64,000 nt of DNA from NCBI RefSeq assembly GCF_006782915.1, contig NZ_VCNP01000042.1, positions 122,803 to 186,802 of the forward strand. Direction: 5' to 3'. Made by a program: the position numbers and the translations under genes. The stretch is from Streptomyces calvus (GTDB lineage: Bacteria; Actinomycetota; Actinomycetes; Streptomycetales; Streptomycetaceae). Shown here in pieces: positions 50,262 to 57,891 of the stretch (its first letter is position 1; each line of letters begins with the position of its first letter). The notes under the pieces were generated by a model. That model saw nothing but the letters and a program-made list of their open reading frames with translations. It was not told the DNA's origin and made no database searches.

Positions 50262-50369
50262 ATGGCTATGAGTGCGGAACGGTGTAAATACTGCGGCGCA
50301 TCGGTCGCGGCGCTGGGATCTGGGGCCTGTCCGCTGAGGTCGTGCCAATCCTGCGCGGAAGCTGGTTGA
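50262..50369 (+). CDS. Tiny zinc-ribbon-like ORF
   Basis: A possible 35-residue peptide with Cys spacing C-x2-C-x11-C-x4-C-x2-C ('RCKYCGAS', 'ACPLRSCQSC'), the pattern of a zinc ribbon. It lies 240 nt after the nuclease-NTPase gene, in low-GC DNA. No strong ribosome site is present; ATG 50268 is an alternative start. It may be a small gene or the remnant of a longer one. Confidence 0.35.
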   Translation: MAMSAERCKYCGASVAALGSGACPLRSCQSCAEAG

Positions 50370-50518
50370 GCCGCACGGAAGCGTCCTTCTGTGGCGACTT
50401 GAATGAGGTGGCTCTGGGCTGCGGAAACTAAAGATTTGCCAGAGTTGCGGACTGCGTGACGGAGGAGGCACGCTGCTTTCCGGACGCAATACCGCTTACC
50501 ACTCCACAGGGGGGTTCC

Positions 50519-50668
50519 GTGTCTGAGGTAGTCGCGGCTGTGATCGGCGCAGTGGGGGCCGTCATGGCCGCCTGGATCATGCGGCCGATCCGAGCAAAGC
50601 AGGTAGCCAACGTCGACCACACCCGCGGTCCAGATCAGGTTTCCGTCGGTCATCAATCAAGGAGGTGA
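50519..50668 (+). CDS. Small single-pass membrane peptide
   Basis: A 49-residue ORF starting at a GTG with GGGGGG 4 nt upstream. It has one hydrophobic helix ('VVAAVIGAVGAVMAAWIM', about 4-21) followed by a basic, then polar tail ('RPIRAKQVANVDHTRG'). It lies in the island between the nuclease-NTPase gene and gpmA. Function unknown; small membrane proteins beside STAND genes could be effectors, but this is speculative. Confidence 0.42.
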   Translation: MSEVVAAVIGAVGAVMAAWIMRPIRAKQVANVDHTRGPDQVSVGHQSRR

Positions 50669-50753
50669 CATAAGAGGGCGTCAAGGCGTCAGCCTGCTGT
50701 TGAGCGAGCGGACGTACCATCGACGGCCCCACGACGGCCCCGGTGCACCGAAA

Positions 50754-50790
50754 AGCCCCCTCCCGGCGGAGAAACCGCAGGTAGGGGGCT
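50754..50790 (-). terminator. Terminator of gpmA
   Basis: AGCCCCCT ... AGGGGGCT with inner CGG/CCG pairing forms a hairpin 13 nt after the gpmA stop. Confidence 0.7.
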
Positions 50791-50803
50791 CATTCGTGGG
50801 CGC

Positions 50804-51565
50804 TTACTTCTTCTTGCCCTGGTTCTTGACCGCCTCGATGGCGGCCGCCGCGGCCTCCGGGTCGAGGTACTTGCCGCCGGGGGTGACCGGCTTGAAGTCG
50901 GCGTCGAGCTCGTAGTAGAGCGGGATGCCGGTCGGGATGTTCAGGCCCGCGATGTCGGCGTCCGAGATGCCGTCGAGGTGCTTGACCAGGGCGCGCAGGC
51001 TGTTGCCGTGGGCGGCGATCAGGACCGTGCGGCCGGTGAGGAGGTCCGGGACGATGCTGTCGAACCAGTACGGGAGCATGCGGACGACGACGTCCTTCAG
51101 GCACTCCGTCTGCGGGCGCAGTTCCGGCGGGAGGGTCGCGTAGCGCGGGTCGGAGAACTGGGAGTACTCGGCGTCGTTGGCGAGCGCGGGCGGCGGGGTG
51201 TCGTAGGAGCGGCGCCACAGCATGAACTGCTCCTCGCCGAACTCCGCGAGGGTCTGCGCCTTGTCCTTGCCCTGGAGGGCGCCGTAGTGGCGCTCGTTCA
51301 GGCGCCAGCTGCGGTTCACCGGGATCCACAGGCGGTCGGCGGCCTCCAGCGCGAGCTGCGCGGTGCGGATGGCGCGCTTCTGGAGGGACGTGTGGAGCAC
51401 GTCGGGCAGCAGGCCGGCGTCCTTGAGCAGCTCGCCGCCGCGCGTCGCCTCCTTCTCGCCCTTCGCGGTGAGGTTGACGTCCACCCAGCCGGTGAACAGG
51501 TTCTTCTCGTTCCACTCGCTCTCGCCGTGGCGGAGGAGGATCAGCTTGTACGGTGCGTCGGCCAT
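50804..51565 (-). CDS. gpmA: 2,3-bisphosphoglycerate-dependent phosphoglycerate mutase
   Basis: Glycolytic/gluconeogenic enzyme interconverting 3- and 2-phosphoglycerate. The 253-residue product has 'LRHGESEWNEKNLFTGWVD' (phospho-His13), 'WRLNERHYGALQGKDKA' and the second catalytic His in 'IAAHGNSLRAL'. The length fits dPGM exactly. The Lys-rich end 'AVKNQGKKK' is common in actinobacteria. In mycobacteria gpm1 lies beside mshA; here the accessory genes from 33 to 50.7 kb separate them. Confidence 0.95.
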   Translation of the reverse strand: MADAPYKLILLRHGESEWNEKNLFTGWVDVNLTAKGEKEATRGGELLKDAGLLPDVLHTSLQKRAIRTAQLALEAADRLWIPVNRSWRLNERHYGALQGKDKAQTLAEFGEEQFMLWRRSYDTPPPALANDAEYSQFSDPRYATLPPELRPQTECLKDVVVRMLPYWFDSIVPDLLTGRTVLIAAHGNSLRALVKHLDGISDADIAGLNIPTGIPLYYELDADFKPVTPGGKYLDPEAAAAAIEAVKNQGKKK

Positions 51566-51717
51566 GCGCCCGAGCGTAATCGAAGGGCCGTGCGCGTCGC
51601 GCGCCCGCCCGAAGGCCGGACGGTTGACGGGATCTGTTAATCGAGTGGCCGCGCGGAAGCGCTCCTTTGTAAGTTGTGCCTGCCGTTTCAGCCGCTTACA
51701 TCCGGGGGGTTCCTTCC

Positions 51718-53079
51718 ATGTCGTCCGTCGTCCGTGCGAGACGCGCCGTCCGGGAGACCGTCTCCGGACTTCCCCCGGCGTTCTGGTGGCTGTGGACCAG
51801 CACCCTGGTCAACCGGCTCGGCGCCTTCGTCGCCACCTTCATGGCGCTCTACCTCACCCTCGACCGCGGCTACTCGGCCACCTACGCCGGTCTCGTCGCC
51901 GCCCTGCACGGGCTGGGCGGGGTGATCTCGTCGCTGGTCGCCGGAGTGATGACGGACCGGCTGGGACGGCGGCCCACGCTGCTCGTCGCGCAGGTGTCCA
52001 CGGCCGTGTCCGTGGCGGCGCTCGGGTTCGTGCGCGACCCCGTCGCCATCGCCGCCGTCGCCTTCCTCGTCGGCATGGCCTCCAACGCCTCCCGGCCGGC
52101 CGTGCAGGCGATGATGGCCGACATCGTGCGGCCCGAGGACCGTATCCGGGCCTTCTCCCTCAACTACTGGGCGATCAACCTGGGGTTCGCGATCTCGTCG
52201 ATGGCCGCCGGGTTCATCGCCGAGTACAGCTACCTCGCCGGGTTCCTCATCGAGGCCCTGATGACCCTGGTGTGCGCGGTCGTCGTCTTCGTGAAGCTGC
52301 CCGAGTCGAAGCCGGTGCGGAGCGCCGGGGCGGCGCCGGAGGACTCCGTGGGCCTGGGGACGGTGCTGCGCGACGGGCGGTTCATGGGCGTCGTCGGCCT
52401 GTCGTTCCTCATCGCGCTGATCTTCCAGCAGGCCTCCGTCGGTCTGCCCATCGCGATGGGCGAGGCCGGGTTCACTCCGGCCGACTACGGCCTGGCCGTC
52501 GCCGTCAACGGCTTCCTCATCGTCGTGCTGCAGATCCCGGTCACCCGGTTCATCCAGCACCGGGACCCCGGCCGGCTGCTGGTGATCTCCTCGCTGCTCG
52601 CCGGGTACGGCCTCGGACTCACCGCCTTCGCCGGCTCGGTCGGTGCCTTCGCCCTCACCGTCTGTGTGTGGACCCTCGCCGAGATCGTCAACGCCCCGAC
52701 CCAGACCGGACTCGTCGTCCGGCTGTCACCGGTGCAGGGCCGCGGGCGCTACCAGGGCATGTACACCATGTCCTGGGCGGTGGCCGCGCTGGTCGCGCCG
52801 CTGATGTCGGGCTTCGTCATCGACCGGTTCGGCGCCGAGTGGCTGTGGGGCACGTGCGCCGTCGTCGGCACGGTGGCCGGTCTCGGGTACGCACTGCTGA
52901 TGCGGCGCCTGCCCGACCCGGGCAGCTACGAAGAAGGCCGGGAGGAACAGGAAGAACAGGAAGAAGGGGGAGACGGGGGAGATGGGGGAGATGGGGAAGG
53001 GGGAAGGCGGGGCGCCACGGGGGCCGTGGTCGAGAAGTCCGGTGCTCGCGGAGGTGCGCCGGAGGTCAGCGCCTCCTGA
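51718..53079 (+). CDS. MFS transporter with acidic/Gly-repeat tail
   Basis: A 453-residue major facilitator with about 12 helices and motif A 'AGVMTDRLGRRPTLLVAQ' (about 76-93). It resembles multidrug or YajR/MdtH-type exporters. The C-terminal 50 residues after the last helix are low complexity ('EEQEEQEEGGDGGDGGDGEG'), encoded by a polypurine, G-quadruplex-like tract. The ATG at 51718 is preceded by GGGGGG; an in-frame start at 51676 adds residues unlike an MFS N-terminus. Divergent from gpmA. Confidence 0.85.
   Translation: MSSVVRARRAVRETVSGLPPAFWWLWTSTLVNRLGAFVATFMALYLTLDRGYSATYAGLVAALHGLGGVISSLVAGVMTDRLGRRPTLLVAQVSTAVSVAALGFVRDPVAIAAVAFLVGMASNASRPAVQAMMADIVRPEDRIRAFSLNYWAINLGFAISSMAAGFIAEYSYLAGFLIEALMTLVCAVVVFVKLPESKPVRSAGAAPEDSVGLGTVLRDGRFMGVVGLSFLIALIFQQASVGLPIAMGEAGFTPADYGLAVAVNGFLIVVLQIPVTRFIQHRDPGRLLVISSLLAGYGLGLTAFAGSVGAFALTVCVWTLAEIVNAPTQTGLVVRLSPVQGRGRYQGMYTMSWAVAALVAPLMSGFVIDRFGAEWLWGTCAVVGTVAGLGYALLMRRLPDPGSYEEGREEQEEQEEGGDGGDGGDGEGGRRGATGAVVEKSGARGGAPEVSAS
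52966..53003 (+). repeat. G-quadruplex-like polypurine tract
   Basis: Five runs of 4-5 G (52966, 52975, 52984, 52993, 52999) are separated by 2-4 nt (AGAC, AGAT, AGAT, AA). The tract lies in the coding strand of the MFS tail, within a longer purine-rich stretch from about 52930. Confidence 0.75.
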
Positions 53080-53129
53080 GAGGCGCCGGCCCCGGCCGGA
53101 CGCGTCATCGCGCGCCGCGTTGCTGCCGC

Positions 53130-53378
53130 TCACACCGCCAGCGGCACCTCGTGGATCTCGTCGGCCTTGTGGCCGGTGCGCTCGTGGATGCGCTGGACCG
53201 CGTCGGCGGAGGGCGCCTCCGAGAGGCAGTAGACCGTGCCGGACTCCGGGTCCGCCCACGCTTGCCGGAAGTCGACTCCCTCCTCCTGCTGGATCGCGAG
53301 GTCGGCGTCGTGGGCCTGCCGCAGCTGGTCCTCGGTGATGCCCCGCATACCGTGGTGGACGTCCATGAACCGGGCCAT
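53130..53378 (-). CDS. Nickel-binding DUF4242 protein (SCO4226-like)
   Basis: An 82-residue ferredoxin-like alpha/beta protein of the DUF4242 family. The S. coelicolor homologue SCO4226 binds nickel, and the sequence 'MARFMDVHHGMRGITEDQL' with its His pair matches it closely. The C-terminal 'HERTGHKADEIHEVPLAV' supplies further histidines. The ATG at 53378 is preferred over 53387 on homology. It lies beside a Cys-rich peptide gene on the same strand, which may add metal handling. Confidence 0.85.
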   Translation of the reverse strand: MARFMDVHHGMRGITEDQLRQAHDADLAIQQEEGVDFRQAWADPESGTVYCLSEAPSADAVQRIHERTGHKADEIHEVPLAV

Positions 53379-53518
53379 GGCTCGCACCTCCCGTCGAGTT
53401 GCCTACCTTCCGGACACCTCCCATGCTCCGCCCGCGCGCCCCGACCGGCATGCCGAAGCCCCCGGCGCGCAGGACGGCGCCGGGGACTTCGGTTCGTACG
53501 GGTCGTGGGTGTGCTGCG

Positions 53519-53674
53519 TCAGCCGCACTGGCAGGGGTTGCCCGACTGGCACCCGCAGCCGCAGCCCGAGCCGCAGCCGCAGGCGGCGATCAGAGTGAGG
53601 TTCCTGATGTCGGCGGGCTGCTCGGTCTCGCGCTCCTGCGCGGGGTCGGGAGTCGTGCGGGGCGATTCGGCCAT
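53519..53674 (-). CDS. Small cysteine-rich peptide
   Basis: A 51-residue product with an acidic, Pro-rich N-terminal half ('AESPRTTPDPAQERETEQPAD') and a C-terminus with seven Cys in 20 residues, spaced as C-G-C-G-S-G-C-G-C-G-C ... C-Q-C-G. GAGGAGGG is placed 4 nt before the ATG, so it is very likely translated. It might be a metallothionein-like metal buffer, given the adjacent nickel-binding protein, or a RiPP-like precursor, although no modification enzymes are near. Confidence 0.68.
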   Translation of the reverse strand: MAESPRTTPDPAQERETEQPADIRNLTLIAACGCGSGCGCGCQSGNPCQCG

Positions 53675-53807
53675 GGGACCCTCCTCGAGGCTGGTGCCTG
53701 TGCCCATTGGACGCCCCGACCGCTGGGCGCATCAACGGCGCATTGAGGCTCGTACGCGCCCGAGGCGGACCCCTTCACGCGGGGCCCGCCTCCGAATCCA
53801 GGCCGTC

Positions 53808-54081
53808 CCGGGGGTCCCGGTCGTCCCGAGGGTCACAGCCGTCCCGGAGGTCCCGATCGTCCCGAGAGTCACAGGGGTCCCGCGGGTCCCGATCGTCCCG
53901 TTGGGCACAGTGGTCCCGGGAGTCCCGGCCGTCACGGGCATCCCGGCGGTCCCGGCGGTCTCGCCGTTCCCGGCCATCTCGGTAGTCCCGGTGTCCCGGT
54001 AGTCCCGGTGTCCCGTCCCGGCCCGTCCCGTCCCGTCCCGGCCGTCGGGCAAGCTGTGCCGGCCGTCGGGCAAGCTGTGCC
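53808..54081. repeat. 9-nt and 21-nt tandem repeats downstream of phoU
   Basis: About twenty units of 9 nt built on GTCCCG(G/A)NN (53808-53993) are followed by GTCCCG-rich sequence and by GGCCGTCGGGCAAGCTGTGC plus C at 54040 and 54061. A degenerate third copy (GGCCGTGCGTCAGGTGCC) contains the phoU stop codon. The whole 53675-54091 gap is otherwise without a gene. Confidence 0.8.
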
Positions 54082-54091
54082 GGGCCGTGCG

Positions 54092-54793
54092 TCAGGTGCC
54101 CTCGACGCCCGGCGCCGCCTGGATCTCCGGCTGGATGTCCGTCTGGATCTCGTCCGCGTGCTCACCGGTGACCAGGTAGACCACCCGCTTGGCGACGGAG
54201 ACCGCGTGGTCGGCGAAACGCTCGTAGTAGCGGCCCAGCAGGGTCACGTCGACGGCCGTCTCGATGCCGTGCTTCCAGCGCTCGTCGATCAGGTGCTGGA
54301 ACAGGGTGCGGTGCAGCAGGTCCATCGCGTCGTCGTCCTGCTCCAGCTGGAGCGCCAGGTCGACGTCCTTGGTGATGATCACCTCGGCGGCCTTCGCCAT
54401 CAGGCGCTGCGCCAGCTGGCCCATCTCCAGGATGGTGGCGTGCAGGTCCTGCGGGACCGCGCGCGCCGGGTAGCGCAGCCGGGCCAGCTTCGCCACGTGC
54501 TGGGCGAGGTCGCCGGACCGCTCCAGGTCGGCCGACATCCGCAGCGACGTGACCACTATGCGCAGGTCGGTCGCCACCGGCTGCTGGCGGGCCAGCAGGG
54601 CGATGGCGCGGGCCTCCAGGTCGTGCTGGAGCTCGTCGACCTTCTGGTCGGCCTCGATCACGCTCTCCGCCAGCTTCAGATCGGCGTCGAGGATGGCGGT
54701 CGTGGCGCGCCCGATCGCCGACCCGACCAGCCGGGCCATCTCCACCAGACCGTCGCCGATCGAATCCAGTTCCTCGTGGTACGCGTCCCGCAT
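54092..54793 (-). CDS. phoU: Phosphate transport/signalling regulator PhoU
   Basis: A 233-residue protein with two PhoU three-helix repeats. The metal-binding motif appears as 'LERSGDLAQHVAKLA' in the first repeat and 'YYERFADHAVSVAKRV' in the second (E-x3-D pattern). It links the Pst transporter to the PhoR-PhoP system and dampens the Pho response. Divergent from phoR across a region with PHO-box direct repeats, as in S. coelicolor. Confidence 0.95.
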   Translation of the reverse strand: MRDAYHEELDSIGDGLVEMARLVGSAIGRATTAILDADLKLAESVIEADQKVDELQHDLEARAIALLARQQPVATDLRIVVTSLRMSADLERSGDLAQHVAKLARLRYPARAVPQDLHATILEMGQLAQRLMAKAAEVIITKDVDLALQLEQDDDAMDLLHRTLFQHLIDERWKHGIETAVDVTLLGRYYERFADHAVSVAKRVVYLVTGEHADEIQTDIQPEIQAAPGVEGT

Positions 54794-54886
54794 CAGGGTT
54801 CCTCTCGTGCTGCTGTCCTGGCTTCAGGGGCCTGGGCTTCTCCCCACGCTCCCACGGTCGGTGCCGTACGCGACCGATTCCATCAC

Positions 54887-54919
54887 CTCAAATGAACCAT
54901 CCCTGGCTCCAAGGTGAAC
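54887..54919 (-). promoter_or_regulatory. PHO-box direct repeats between phoU and phoR
   Basis: On the minus strand GTTCACCTTGG and GTTCATTTGAG are spaced exactly 22 nt start to start (two 11-nt units), matching the PhoP direct-repeat consensus. Probable PhoP autoregulation of phoRP and phoU. Confidence 0.75.
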
Positions 54920-54980
54920 TCTGGGCGACGAGTGTTCGAGGTCGCCCGCCGACGGCTGTGGGCACCGGCCGCCCCATGCC

Positions 54981-54986
54981 TAACCT
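54981..54986 (+). promoter_or_regulatory. Leaderless -10 of phoR
   Basis: TAACCT ends 6 nt before ATG 54993, about 60 nt downstream of the PHO box. Confidence 0.55.
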
Positions 54987-54992
54987 GGACGC

Positions 54993-56285
54993 ATGGACGT
55001 GAACGCGGCAGTCGCCGCAGTGGCAGCGATCGCCGGAGTGCTCACCGGCGTCATCGCCATGCTGGCGTTCCGCTTCAGCGAGCGCGAACAGAGGCGCCCC
55101 ACCCGCTCCTCCCTGCACACCGATCCGGTGCTCCCGCCGGGCGTGGACACCGTGCTGTCCGTGCTGCGCTCGTCCGCCGTCGTCCTCGACGAGGCCGACG
55201 GCGTGGTCAAGGCCAGCTCCGCCGCGTACGCCCTCGGGCTGGTCCGCGGCGGCAAGCTCGCCGTGGAGCCGATGCTGCAGATGGCCCGCGACACCCGGCG
55301 CGACGGGGAGATACGCCAGGTCGAACTGGACCTGCCCCGCCGGGGGACCGGACGCGGCGAGGCCCTCGCGGTCTCCGCGCGGGTGGCGCCGCTCGGCTCC
55401 CGGCTCGTCCTGCTGCTGGTGGAGGACCTCACCGAGGCCCGCCGCATAGAAGCGGTACGACGCGACTTCGTCGCCAACGTCAGCCACGAGCTCAAGACCC
55501 CCGTCGGCGCGCTCTCGCTGCTCTCCGAGGCCGTGATGGACGCGGCCGACGACCCCGAGGCCGTGGAACGTTTCGCCGGCCGCATGCAGGTCGAGGCGAC
55601 CCGGCTCACCAACCTGGTGCAGGAACTCATCGACCTCTCCCGGGTGCAGAACGACGACCCGCTGGAGGACGCCGAACCCATCCGGGTCGACGAACTGGTC
55701 GCCGAGGCCATCGACCGCTGCCGGCACGCGGCGGGCACCAAGGAGATCACCATGGCCGCGGGCGGCACCGCCGACCTGCACGTATGGGGCAACCGCGGAC
55801 AGCTCGCCGCCGCGCTCGGCAACCTCGTCGAGAACGCCGTCAACTACTCGCCCGCCCGCACCCGCGTCGGCATCGCGGCCCGCACGGTCGCCCAGCCCGG
55901 CGGGGACCTGATCGAGATAGCGGTCACCGACCAGGGCATCGGTATCTCCGACAAGGACAAGGAGCGCATCTTCGAGCGCTTCTACCGGGTCGACCCGGCC
56001 CGCTCCCGTGCCACCGGCGGCACGGGGCTCGGTCTCGCGATCGTGAAGCACGTGGCCGCCTCGCACGGCGGTGAGGTCACGGTGTGGAGCGCCGAGGGCC
56101 AGGGCTCCACCTTCACCCTGCGGCTGCCGGAAGCCGGTGCGGCCCGCGACCGCACGCACCAGATGTCCCACCGGGACGACACCACCGGCCTCGACGCCGA
56201 GGCCGGCCGCTCGAATCGGCCATCCCCCCACTCTTCCGATCCATCCGCGTACGAAACGCTTTCCTCCCCGGAGGTCCTTCCGTGA
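54993..56285 (+). CDS. phoR: Phosphate-sensing histidine kinase PhoR
   Basis: A 430-residue sensor kinase. One N-terminal membrane helix (about 5-27) is followed by a cytoplasmic PAS-like segment, HisKA with His165 in 'NVSHELKTPVG', and HATPase_c ('NLVENAVNYSP', 'VTDQGIGISDKDKERIFERFYR', 'GGTGLGLAIVKHV'). The last 45 residues are a polar, non-conserved tail. It phosphorylates PhoP under phosphate limitation. The start is fixed by the leaderless promoter. The stop overlaps the phoP start. Confidence 0.94.
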   Translation: MDVNAAVAAVAAIAGVLTGVIAMLAFRFSEREQRRPTRSSLHTDPVLPPGVDTVLSVLRSSAVVLDEADGVVKASSAAYALGLVRGGKLAVEPMLQMARDTRRDGEIRQVELDLPRRGTGRGEALAVSARVAPLGSRLVLLLVEDLTEARRIEAVRRDFVANVSHELKTPVGALSLLSEAVMDAADDPEAVERFAGRMQVEATRLTNLVQELIDLSRVQNDDPLEDAEPIRVDELVAEAIDRCRHAAGTKEITMAAGGTADLHVWGNRGQLAAALGNLVENAVNYSPARTRVGIAARTVAQPGGDLIEIAVTDQGIGISDKDKERIFERFYRVDPARSRATGGTGLGLAIVKHVAASHGGEVTVWSAEGQGSTFTLRLPEAGAARDRTHQMSHRDDTTGLDAEAGRSNRPSPHSSDPSAYETLSSPEVLP

Positions 56286-56962
56286 CCCGAGTGCTCGTCG
56301 TCGAGGACGAGGAGTCCTTCTCCGACGCCCTGTCGTACATGCTCCGCAAGGAGGGCTTCGAGGTCGCCGTCGCGACCACCGGGCCCGACGGACTCGACGA
56401 GTTCGAGCGCAACGGCGCCGACCTCGTCCTCCTCGACCTGATGCTGCCCGGCCTGCCGGGCACCGAGGTGTGCCGTCAGCTGCGGGGCCGCTCCAACGTT
56501 CCCGTGATCATGGTGACCGCCAAGGACAGCGAGATCGACAAGGTGGTCGGCCTGGAGATAGGGGCCGACGACTACGTCACCAAGCCGTTCTCCTCCCGTG
56601 AGCTGGTCGCCCGTATCCGCGCGGTGCTGCGCCGCCGCGGCGAGCCCGAGGAGGTCGCTCCCGCGGCCCTGGAGGCCGGCCCGGTCCGCATGGACGTCGA
56701 CCGGCACGTGGTCACGGTGGGCGGCACCAAGGTCGACCTGCCGCTGAAGGAGTTCGACCTGCTGGAGATGCTGCTGCGCAACGCCGGTCGGGTACTGACC
56801 CGCATGCAGCTCATCGACCGGGTGTGGGGCGCGGACTACGTCGGCGACACCAAGACCCTCGACGTCCACGTCAAGCGGCTGCGCGCCAAGATCGAGCCCG
56901 ACCCGGGCGCGCCGCGCTACCTGGTGACGGTGCGGGGACTGGGCTACAAGTTCGAGCCGTAG
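56282..56962 (+). CDS. phoP: Response regulator PhoP
   Basis: A 226-residue OmpR-family regulator. The receiver has the acidic pocket E8/D9, phospho-acceptor Asp52 ('LVLLDLMLPG') and Lys101 ('YVTKPFSSRE'). The winged helix ends 'YLVTVRGLGYKFEP'. It is the master regulator of phosphate starvation and antibiotic production. GTG 56282 overlaps the phoR stop by 4 nt and has GGAGGTCC upstream. A 30-nt tandem repeat begins at its stop codon. Confidence 0.95.
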   Translation: MTRVLVVEDEESFSDALSYMLRKEGFEVAVATTGPDGLDEFERNGADLVLLDLMLPGLPGTEVCRQLRGRSNVPVIMVTAKDSEIDKVVGLEIGADDYVTKPFSSRELVARIRAVLRRRGEPEEVAPAALEAGPVRMDVDRHVVTVGGTKVDLPLKEFDLLEMLLRNAGRVLTRMQLIDRVWGADYVGDTKTLDVHVKRLRAKIEPDPGAPRYLVTVRGLGYKFEP

Positions 56963-57051
56963 GCCGTTCGAGCCGAGGGCCGTGAGTTGTGGGCCGTTCG
57001 AGCCGAGGGCCGTGAGTTGTGGGCCGTTCGAGCCGAGGGCCGTGAGTCGTG
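56962..57051. repeat. 30-nt tandem repeat seeded from the phoP stop region
   Basis: Three copies start at 56962, 56992 and 57022 (GGCCGTTCGAGCCGAGGGCC and ten more bases). The phoP end reads TTCGAGCCGTAGGCC; the repeat carries TTCGAGCCGAGGGCC, so it appears to copy the gene's last codons and stop. Confidence 0.85.
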
Positions 57052-57099
57052 GGCCGTAGGCCGTGGGTACGCGGTGAGCTCCGCGCGTGGCGGGGCGTG

Positions 57100-57148
57100 A
57101 CACGGTGAAGGGCGGGACCCCTGCGCGGGGTCCCGCCCTTCACCGTGT
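57100..57148. terminator. Bidirectional terminator between phoP and the lipoprotein gene
   Basis: A perfect 22-bp stem, starting ACACGGTGAAGGGCGGGACC, with a TGCGC loop at 57122-57126. It separates the convergent phoP and lipoprotein transcripts. Confidence 0.88.
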
Positions 57149-57165
57149 TCGCGTCGTACGACGGC

Positions 57166-57891
57166 TCAGTGGCCGGCCTCGTGGCTCGCGGAGGCCGCGT
57201 CGGTCGGGGTGACGCCGTCCGACGGGGCGTCGTCCGCGGGGGCGCCGGACTCGGCGGTCTCGCCGGCGCCGGCGGACTCGGTGCCGCCCGGGGTGCCCGA
57301 GGCCTCGCCGGAGGCGCCGTCGGCCGGCTCCTCGGAGGACTCCGCGGACGGCTCGCCCGAGGCGCCCGGCGCGGCCGGTACCTCGGTCGGACCCCAGCTG
57401 CTGAAGAAGTTCTCGGCCGGGTGGACGAGCGCGCGCAGGCTCACGTCACCGGTCTCGCTGAAGGTGAAGGTGATCTTCTGCGCGTTGCCGTCCTGGACGG
57501 CCTCACGGCTGCTCGGCAGGACGGCGGAGGCGTTGCCCTCGCCGCCGAGGATCAGGGAGCCGCCGGCCGGGATGGTGAGGCTGCCGCCCTCGGCGGGCGT
57601 CAGCTTCGCGGTCTTGCCGTTGTCGGCGACGGTGACCGACTCCAGCGTCTGGTCGGTGCGGCCCTCGTTGAAGAGCGTCGCGGCGACCACGGCCGGACCG
57701 GTGGACTTCAGGTCGGGCTGGGTGATGACCAGCGCGTTCTGGACCTTGATGTCGCCGACGGTCGTCGCGGCGTTGTCCGGCTGGATCTGCAGGGTCTGGG
57801 CGTTGTTGCCGGCCGCGCACGCGGAGAGCGAGGCGATCGAGAACGCGATGGCGGCGGCGGCGAGGGCGCCGCGTCGAAGGCTGCTGCTCAC
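57166..57891 (-). CDS. Secreted lipoprotein with Ser/Glu/Gly-rich tail
   Basis: A 241-residue lipoprotein with a signal peptide and lipobox 'SLSAC' (Cys25). A beta-rich domain (about 30-155, 'VQNALVITQPDLKSTGPAVVAATLFN') resembles the PCu(A)C/DUF461-type fold, but I see no Met/His copper motif. The last 75 residues are a low-complexity linker. The start is GTG, with AAGGAG a rather long 11 nt upstream. It is convergent with phoP behind a strong terminator. Confidence 0.72.
   Translation of the reverse strand: MSSSLRRGALAAAAIAFSIASLSACAAGNNAQTLQIQPDNAATTVGDIKVQNALVITQPDLKSTGPAVVAATLFNEGRTDQTLESVTVADNGKTAKLTPAEGGSLTIPAGGSLILGGEGNASAVLPSSREAVQDGNAQKITFTFSETGDVSLRALVHPAENFFSSWGPTEVPAAPGASGEPSAESSEEPADGASGEASGTPGGTESAGAGETAESGAPADDAPSDGVTPTDAASASHEAGH

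Noticed and set aside
53808..53993. The 9-nt array considered as a CRISPR-like array
   Set aside because: Units are too short and contiguous, with no spacers and no cas genes; it is a simple tandem repeat.
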